Below are positions 61,356 through 64,000 of a DNA stretch of 64,000 nucleotides, in pieces. Below the pieces are notes generated by a model. That model worked only from the letters and a program-made list of their open reading frames with translations. It was not told where the DNA came from and did not search any database. Where the stretch lies: assembly GCA_041392475.1 (NCBI GenBank), contig JAWKLZ010000003.1:1261501-1325500 (forward strand). The letters are read 5' to 3'. The stretch's first letter is position 1; every line of letters starts with the position of its first letter. This DNA is from Chitinophagales bacterium (GTDB lineage Bacteria; Bacteroidota; Bacteroidia; Chitinophagales; UBA2359). The translations under genes were made by a program, and so were the position numbers.

Positions 61356-62683
61356 CTGATTATAACGGATTGCTGTGATTTCGATATCCTCCTAACGAAG
61401 CCGCGATTAACAAATTCTGTAACCAGTCATGATGATAGACAAATCCGTTGAGTCTTGCCGCAGGACTGATTAAGACAGCTGATTCATCCCAAGCCTGTAA
61501 ACAAGAGGGTGAAAAATTATGAAGAAGGGCAAAAGCTCTGAAATTATGAGTAGTGCTAAGTATATCTCCATGAAACATTTGGGAGTTGTTGGCATGTCTA
61601 TTCATTGCCCTCATGGATCTATCTATCATGTTGGAGGTTTTGTGTGCTTTGGGAAAGTCAAAATGTGCTAACCACTTGTTTTTCTTTTTACAGAGTTTAA
61701 GAATATTATCTTTCATGGGGCAGGAAGGCACATTCTTAGCTGTCCATTCCCGAAGCCTTCTTATATGTTGTGCGAATTGTCTTTTTGAAGTAGTTCGATA
61801 AGCCTTCCACACCTTATCTGCTGCTGTATTGAAATAGTCTTGAATCTTTTTTGTAGCTCTGTCTCTAATTTTTAGAAAGGCGTGTAAGAAACATTCAATG
61901 ACTTGAATATTTGGATAGAGTTTTTGCCATGCGTTCTGTGTAGCTGTCCACCCATCTGTATTTACTGTATTAGGTTGGTAGTCAGATGACACATCCTCTG
62001 CTTCTTGTTTGAATACACCATAAGCTTCTTCCAAAGAATCCGCATCTGCGCCAGAAGAAACTTCCATACCTAAAAAACAGTTTTGTCCCACAGTTGTAGC
62101 CACATAAGCTTTTTTACCTTGTATTTTTACATGGTGTTCATCTGCTAAAATATCGGAAGGTAATTTTTCTGGGTCATGGATGGTTGTGCCTACAATGCTA
62201 TAATCACTAAAACAATTATAGAGGCGATCACCACATCGCATTGTATCCAAAAGCAAATGCCAATGCCCAGAAAGGAACACCGAACCGCTTTAAGAACAAG
62301 CCTTTAGAAGCTATATACGTCTTCGCTCTGCAATAAGGCAGAATGAAACTTGGGCGTATTTGATAATTTTGTCCCGCTACTTTTATTTTTCGCATTTGGA
62401 TATTCATTTTTTTCGACGGCCGAGTTTTGCCGTTAAGCACATAACCTTTAGTCATTTGTGCAGGAAATAACTCGGGGCTTGTTGCCCATATTTCGCTAAT
62501 TATTTGGCGAGCTATTTTTGGGTCGTTTAAAAATGAATCGTATTTATTTTCCAAAATCGGTAATACAATCGTACAATTTTTGTTAATTTGAGATGCCATT
62601 GAATTTGCACTTGTTTGGTTCGTACTTTAAACATAAGCTTTTTCAGTGGCTTTTTTATTATCACAGCAAAACGTTACAATCAG
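61356..62683 (-). mobile_element. 1328-bp insertion sequence with 8-bp target duplication
   Basis: Ends CTGATTATAACGGATTGCTG and, inverted, CTGATTGTAACGTTTTGCTG (three differences in 20; similarity continues to about 24). AACTTTTC flanks both sides (61348-61355, 62684-62691). It carries one transposase in two overlapping frames. An 8-bp duplication fits several DDE families (IS256, ISL3, IS66-like); I cannot place it further. Confidence 0.9.
61360..62599 (-). pseudogene. DDE transposase in two overlapping frames
   Basis: The upstream frame (62599-62228) gives the N-terminal part (ENKYDSFLNDPKIARQIISE, LFPAQMTKGYVLNGKTRPSK) ending GYNAMW. The downstream frame (to 61360) has GDRLYNCFSDYSIVGTTIHD, LPSDILADEHHVKIQGKKAY (first Asp), VNTDGWTATQNAWQKLYPNI (second) and KTSNMIDRSMRAMNRHANNS (third acidic position). 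The frames overlap by about 50 bases near 62228-62280, where one base shift joins AFGYNAMW to CGDRLYNCF. This may be programmed frameshifting or a mutation. Family unassigned; the T-S-N-x-[ID] end resembles Mutator/IS256-like enzymes. Confidence 0.75.
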
Positions 62684-63160
62684 AACTTTTCGATGTATTC
62701 TTCTCCACCCACCAATCGAATTAGTACATCGGTTATATTATTATCACTCTGCACAACCATCCACGTTAGTGCCTCTTCTAAAGAAATAGTAACCTTACCA
62801 TTTGGAAAATTATCTCTAAAGGGACTCCAGGTGTTTTCTAATAATTCTTCGCTCGAAATAAAGAGTTCTTGGTCTTTTGAGAACTCATGTTTCTCCACCT
62901 TATTCAAAACTGTCAATGCAATTGGAATTTTTACTGTGCTTAACATTGGATAAAGTTTGTCTCCATTTATAGACAGTATTTTATTTGATCTCGAATCAAT
63001 AATCGATAAACCAATATCAGCTTTGGTATTAGATATTAGTTTTTCTAAACTGTTTTTTAAAGCACCATCATATTGGTTTTCACTACAAGAAATTACTAAT
63101 AGAGTTGTAATTAATAAGCCAATTATTTTCTGAATTTTCACTTGTTTCATTTTTAATGAA

Positions 63161-63206
63161 GCATAACGTCCAGCATAGTGGGCTTTTGCCCGCTATGGGC
63201 AGTTAT
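63161..63206 (-). other. attC-like hairpin upstream of the beta-lactamase
   Basis: Reading on the minus strand: ATAAC, then TGCCCATAGCGGGC, loop AAAA, GCCCACTATGCTGGAC and GTTATGC. The outer pair (ATAAC / GTTATGC) and the hairpin CATAGCGGGC / GCCCACTATG, one mismatch, follow the layout of integron attC sites. The ATG of the beta-lactamase lies 11 bases past GTTATGC, as expected for a gene cassette. At about 46-50 bp it is short for an attC, and no integrase is in the window. Confidence 0.5.
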
Positions 63207-63742
63207 GTGTGAGCCTCGAATGGTAAATATAACGAAGATTTAGCTTATTGCCTAAATAATCGTTTCATTTTGTGAAGTGAAAGCAAAATGTCCAGTGAAA
63301 GTCTCCCCGACAAATTGGGACAGGCTTACCAAAAACAGTGAGTACCTATACAGTAGATTCAGCAGGGATTGACCGAAGGATATTTACCTTACCGAGGGAG
63401 GTCTGTAATTGTAAAGACGGAGGCAACGCATCAGCCGAAGAGCAAACACCGCTTGGTAACAAGCAAGGTGGCAATTGCAGAAGTCATAGTAGCCGAGTAT
63501 TGATTGCTCATGGCGAAGGACTGAATCTTACCCTTTTGGAAATTCGATAGGGAGCTATGCTGTCGTCCATTGCTGTAAAAGCATAGACAGATAGTAGCCC
63601 TATGTTAAAGTACAAAATAGCTGGTGATGGTGAAAAGAGCATCATCGGAGATGGGTAGGAAACCGCCGTATACGAGACCCGTATGTACGGTGGTGTGAGA
63701 GGTACTCCCGTAGGCAAACCGCTTACGGGCTACCTACTCGAT
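63207..63742 (+). mobile_element. ORF-less group IIC intron
   Basis: A 536-bp intron. The 5' end GTGTGAGCC fits GUGYG. Internal blocks match the group IIC pattern I remember from the Oceanobacillus iheyensis intron: CCGAGGGAGGTCTG, GCAGAAGTCATAGTAGCC and GGCGAAGGACTGAA (domains II-III). Domain V is 63662-63694: ACCGCCGTA pairs with TACGGTGGT and contains the CGC triad typical of IIC. Domain VI follows with CCCGTAGG...TTACGGG and a branch-type A in CCTACTCGAT. No reverse transcriptase is encoded. It starts at the foot of the attC-like hairpin and ends inside the stop of the next gene. Joining the exons gives ...GTTAT|TACC..., keeping that gene's stop. Confidence 0.85.
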
Positions 63743-64000
63743 TACCACACGTTTTCATCTTTTTTAGTTGATTCGTATGGTTCGCTTGCACTTTTCAATA
63801 TTTTTTCTTTAATTCTATTTGGCGATAATTTCATTTCTAATTTCATCTTAAACAACTTCATTTTGCTAATGAATGAGTTTGGATTTTCCAAGTATTCTTT
63901 CACTTCTTCTTCTGTCAAAATTTTATTAATTTCTCTATTCGCATCAATCTTGATTAATGGAAATATTGGATTGTTTTCATCAGTCAATGTTATTTGATTG
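63742..64000 (-). CDS. Partial hypothetical protein (5' end beyond window)
   Basis: The C-terminal 86 or so codons of a minus-strand gene that runs off the right edge; no stop or clear start occurs before the edge, so an apparent start at 63987 is probably internal. It reads NQITLTDENNPIFPLIKIDA and goes on with NKILTEEEVKEYLENPNSFI, then a Lys-rich helical end (MKLFKMKLEMKLSPNRIKEK) and ENVW. The family is not recognised. Its TAA stop is completed by the last bases of the group IIC intron. By position it would be the cassette before the beta-lactamase. Confidence 0.6.
   Translation of the reverse strand, partial: NQITLTDENNPIFPLIKIDANREINKILTEEEVKEYLENPNSFISKMKLFKMKLEMKLSPNRIKEKILKSASEPYESTKKDENVW

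Larger units (their letters stand above)
60921..63150 (-). pseudogene. Class A beta-lactamase interrupted by an insertion sequence
   Basis: The 5' part (63150-62684) gives a lipoprotein-like signal (GLLITTLLVISCSENQ), the active-site block PMLSTVKIPIALTVL (S-x-x-K) and VVQSDNNITDVLIRLVGGEE (SDN). The 3' part (61347-60921) resumes with FIANKSIIIRNNEEAMHQDW (Glu of the omega loop) and ends NVGIIKLPNNRKIYISVF. Removing 61356-62683 and one copy of its 8-bp target repeat restores a single 297-codon frame. The usual KTG box reads QRAGTSF, so Lys-Thr are Arg-Ala. The protein resembles the subclass found in Bacteroidota (CepA/PER-like). As it stands the gene cannot make active enzyme. Confidence 0.9.

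Noticed and set aside
63338..63550. Open frame of 70 codons inside the intron region
   Set aside because: It lies wholly within the group IIC intron's structured RNA region, has no recognisable domain, and its composition follows conserved intron blocks.

Overview
The window comes from a Bacteroidota chromosome, most like the Saprospiria/Chitinophagia side of the phylum (inference). The evidence is several secreted proteins with type IX secretion (T9SS) C-terminal sorting domains, WG-repeat, SprB-like, DUF3078 and HTTM proteins, TAnnTTTG promoter boxes, no obvious Shine-Dalgarno sequences and AT-rich DNA. I recognised no rRNA or tRNA gene.

Layout. 0-6.5 kb: three T9SS cargo proteins, one a metalloprotease/beta-helix fusion. 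6.7-21.2 kb: housekeeping genes (AI-2E family permease, prfA, serA, DUF58, ParA, folD, lepA, endonuclease I, rplS, psd, trmB). This stretch is interrupted at 10.5-12.7 kb by two small toxin-antitoxin-like modules lying between three near-identical copies of the 3' end of the DUF58 gene. 21.3-36.9 kb: an ECF sigma factor with a TPR anti-sigma candidate, envelope and secreted proteins, a CHAT-TPR protein, mscL, an astacin-like protease with five tandem repeats, and a TPR protein. 37-50 kb: waaA, a TPR histidine kinase, glyS, a dsRBD-like protein, a DUF3556 membrane protein, an APH-like kinase, fdhD and dnaK. 50.3-59 kb: a WG-repeat protein, cdd, and envelope/polysaccharide genes (polyprenyl sugar-phosphate transferase, lipoprotein, Gfo/Idh oxidoreductase, multi-pass membrane protein).

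59.0-64.0 kb is an accessory segment that looks like an integron cassette array invaded by several mobile elements. It holds a decayed IS4-type transposase, a 3' group II intron remnant, an antibiotic-biosynthesis-monooxygenase-like gene, a frameshifted DinB gene and a class A beta-lactamase split by a 1328-bp insertion sequence with a perfect 8-bp target duplication. Next come an attC-like hairpin and, starting at its foot, a complete ORF-less group IIC intron of about 536 bp. The window ends inside a further gene.

A family of about 140-bp MITE-like elements is scattered through the housekeeping part (6.5, 18.6 and 45.9 kb, with a diverged relative at 14.7 kb). Copies carry target duplications, and two copies 27 kb apart are almost identical, so the family appears recently active. 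A different element with the same general design sits in the second DUF58 3'-end copy. Several genes (HEPN toxin, small secreted protein next to the sigma factor, dinB, both transposases) show frameshifts. Some of these may be sequencing errors in homopolymers rather than true decay.
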